A stretch of DNA of 64,000 nucleotides, taken from Nocardioides pinisoli. GTDB lineage: Bacteria; Actinomycetota; Actinomycetes; Propionibacteriales; Nocardioidaceae. The DNA lies in contig NZ_JANARS010000002.1 in the NCBI RefSeq assembly GCF_024199985.1, positions 496,001-560,000 of the forward strand, written 5' to 3'. The translations under genes were made by a program, and so were the position numbers. The stretch's first letter is position 1; the number at the start of each line of letters is the position of its first letter. The notes under the pieces were generated by a model. That model made no database searches. It saw only the letters and a program-made list of their open reading frames with translations, and had not been told where the DNA came from. Positions 63,696 through 64,000 of this stretch are shown piece after piece.

Positions 63696-63701
63696 TACGT
63701 T
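63696..63701 (+). promoter_or_regulatory. Leaderless -10 element of the decarboxylase gene
   Basis: TACGTT lies 6 nt before ATG 63708. Confidence 0.5.
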
Positions 63702-63707
63702 CGGCCC

Positions 63708-64000
63708 ATGCCAGACCAGCCAGCCCACATGACGCCCGAGGAGTTCCGCCGCCACGGGCATGCCGCCATCGACTGGATCGCCGACTACTGGGCCTCGCTC
63801 GACGACCTGCCCGTCCGCGCCCAGGTCGCCCCCGGCGACGTACGACGTCTCCTGCCCGCGTCGGCGCCCGAGACGGGGGAGTCGTTCGACGCCGTGCTCG
63901 CCGACCTCGACCGCGTCGTCGTGCCGGGGCTCACGCACTGGCAGCACCCGCGGTTCTTCGCCTACTTCCCGGCCAACTCCTCGCCGGCCGCGATCCTCGG
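63708..64000 (+). CDS. Aromatic-L-amino-acid decarboxylase family protein (5' part)
   Basis: 97 residues before the right edge. MTPEEFRRHGHAAIDWIADYW and the segment VVPGLTHWQHPRFFAYFPANSSP are the typical N-terminus of group II PLP decarboxylases (aromatic amino acid or DOPA decarboxylase, tyrosine decarboxylase). The PLP-lysine and active site lie outside the window, so substrate preference cannot be judged. Confidence 0.9.
   Translation, partial: MPDQPAHMTPEEFRRHGHAAIDWIADYWASLDDLPVRAQVAPGDVRRLLPASAPETGESFDAVLADLDRVVVPGLTHWQHPRFFAYFPANSSPAAIL

Overview
The window is a 64 kb stretch of chromosome from a high-GC Gram-positive bacterium, most likely an actinomycete of the Nocardioides type. 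The support is very high GC with G/C-ending codons, frequent GTG starts and 4-bp ATGA/GTGA gene overlaps, an actinobacterial SUF operon headed by SufR, an InhA-type enoyl reductase behind FabG, and a tal-tkt-ctaB block. From memory, several blocks recur in similar order in Mycobacterium tuberculosis Rv1448c-Rv1488 (tal-tkt-ctaB, sufR-B-D-C-S-U-T, ABC-F/enoyl-CoA hydratase, fabG-inhA, NfeD-SPFH). I saw no rRNA, tRNA, CRISPR array, insertion sequence, integrase or phage gene. Gene density is near complete.

Layout. 1-10.1 kb: pentose-phosphate genes (tal, tkt), heme O/A synthesis (ctaB, ctaA), a secreted protein coupled to a sortase-like enzyme, and two divergent two-gene ABC exporters. 10.1-12.5 kb: three lipid or envelope genes (GDPD-like, PAP2-like, LPG-synthase-like membrane protein). 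12.6-19.3 kb: the complete SUF Fe-S operon with an embedded Rieske ferredoxin, ending in a strong hairpin. 19.4-26.8 kb: single genes, including a secreted SMP-30-like propeller, a nucleotidyltransferase, ASCH and NYN proteins, a reductase divergent from an AraC regulator, an acVLRF1-type peptidyl-tRNA hydrolase, a kinase-fold phosphotransferase and a zinc metallopeptidase. 26.9-34.8 kb: ABC-F ATPase, enoyl-CoA hydratase, ABC exporter, two-gene convergent overlap (SDR/SURF1), moaA and small proteins. 34.9-43.3 kb: dodecin, fabG-fabI, an ATP-grasp-less cyanophycin-synthetase-like Mur ligase with a methyltransferase, then the convergent cupin-cphA-cphB cyanophycin genes. 43.3-55.5 kb: sixA, a PrmC-like methyltransferase, serB, ABC systems, NfeD/SPFH, TauE-type permease, hydrolase, PP2C phosphatase and a CAP protein. 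55.8-64 kb: PEBP protein, cysG, two SpoU-type RNA methyltransferases, DedA, peptide deformylase, a FadE24/FadE23-like acyl-CoA dehydrogenase pair, a YiaA/B protein and the start of an aromatic amino acid decarboxylase.

Working themes. Iron and heme supply (SUF, ctaA/ctaB, SURF1, siroheme synthase) supports cytochrome oxidase. Fatty acid synthesis (fabG-fabI) and beta-oxidation (hydratase, paired dehydrogenases) are both present. Nitrogen/carbon storage is represented by cyanophycin synthetase and cyanophycinase. The clearest regulatory signal is a TAnnnT hexamer exactly 6-7 nt before the start codon of 21 genes, the signature of leaderless transcription. In three places (sufR, the enoyl-CoA hydratase, the fadE pair) a perfect inverted repeat overlaps this -10-like element. 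The most unusual gene is the Mur ligase at 36762-38462, which looks like a cyanophycin synthetase with its ATP-grasp module missing.
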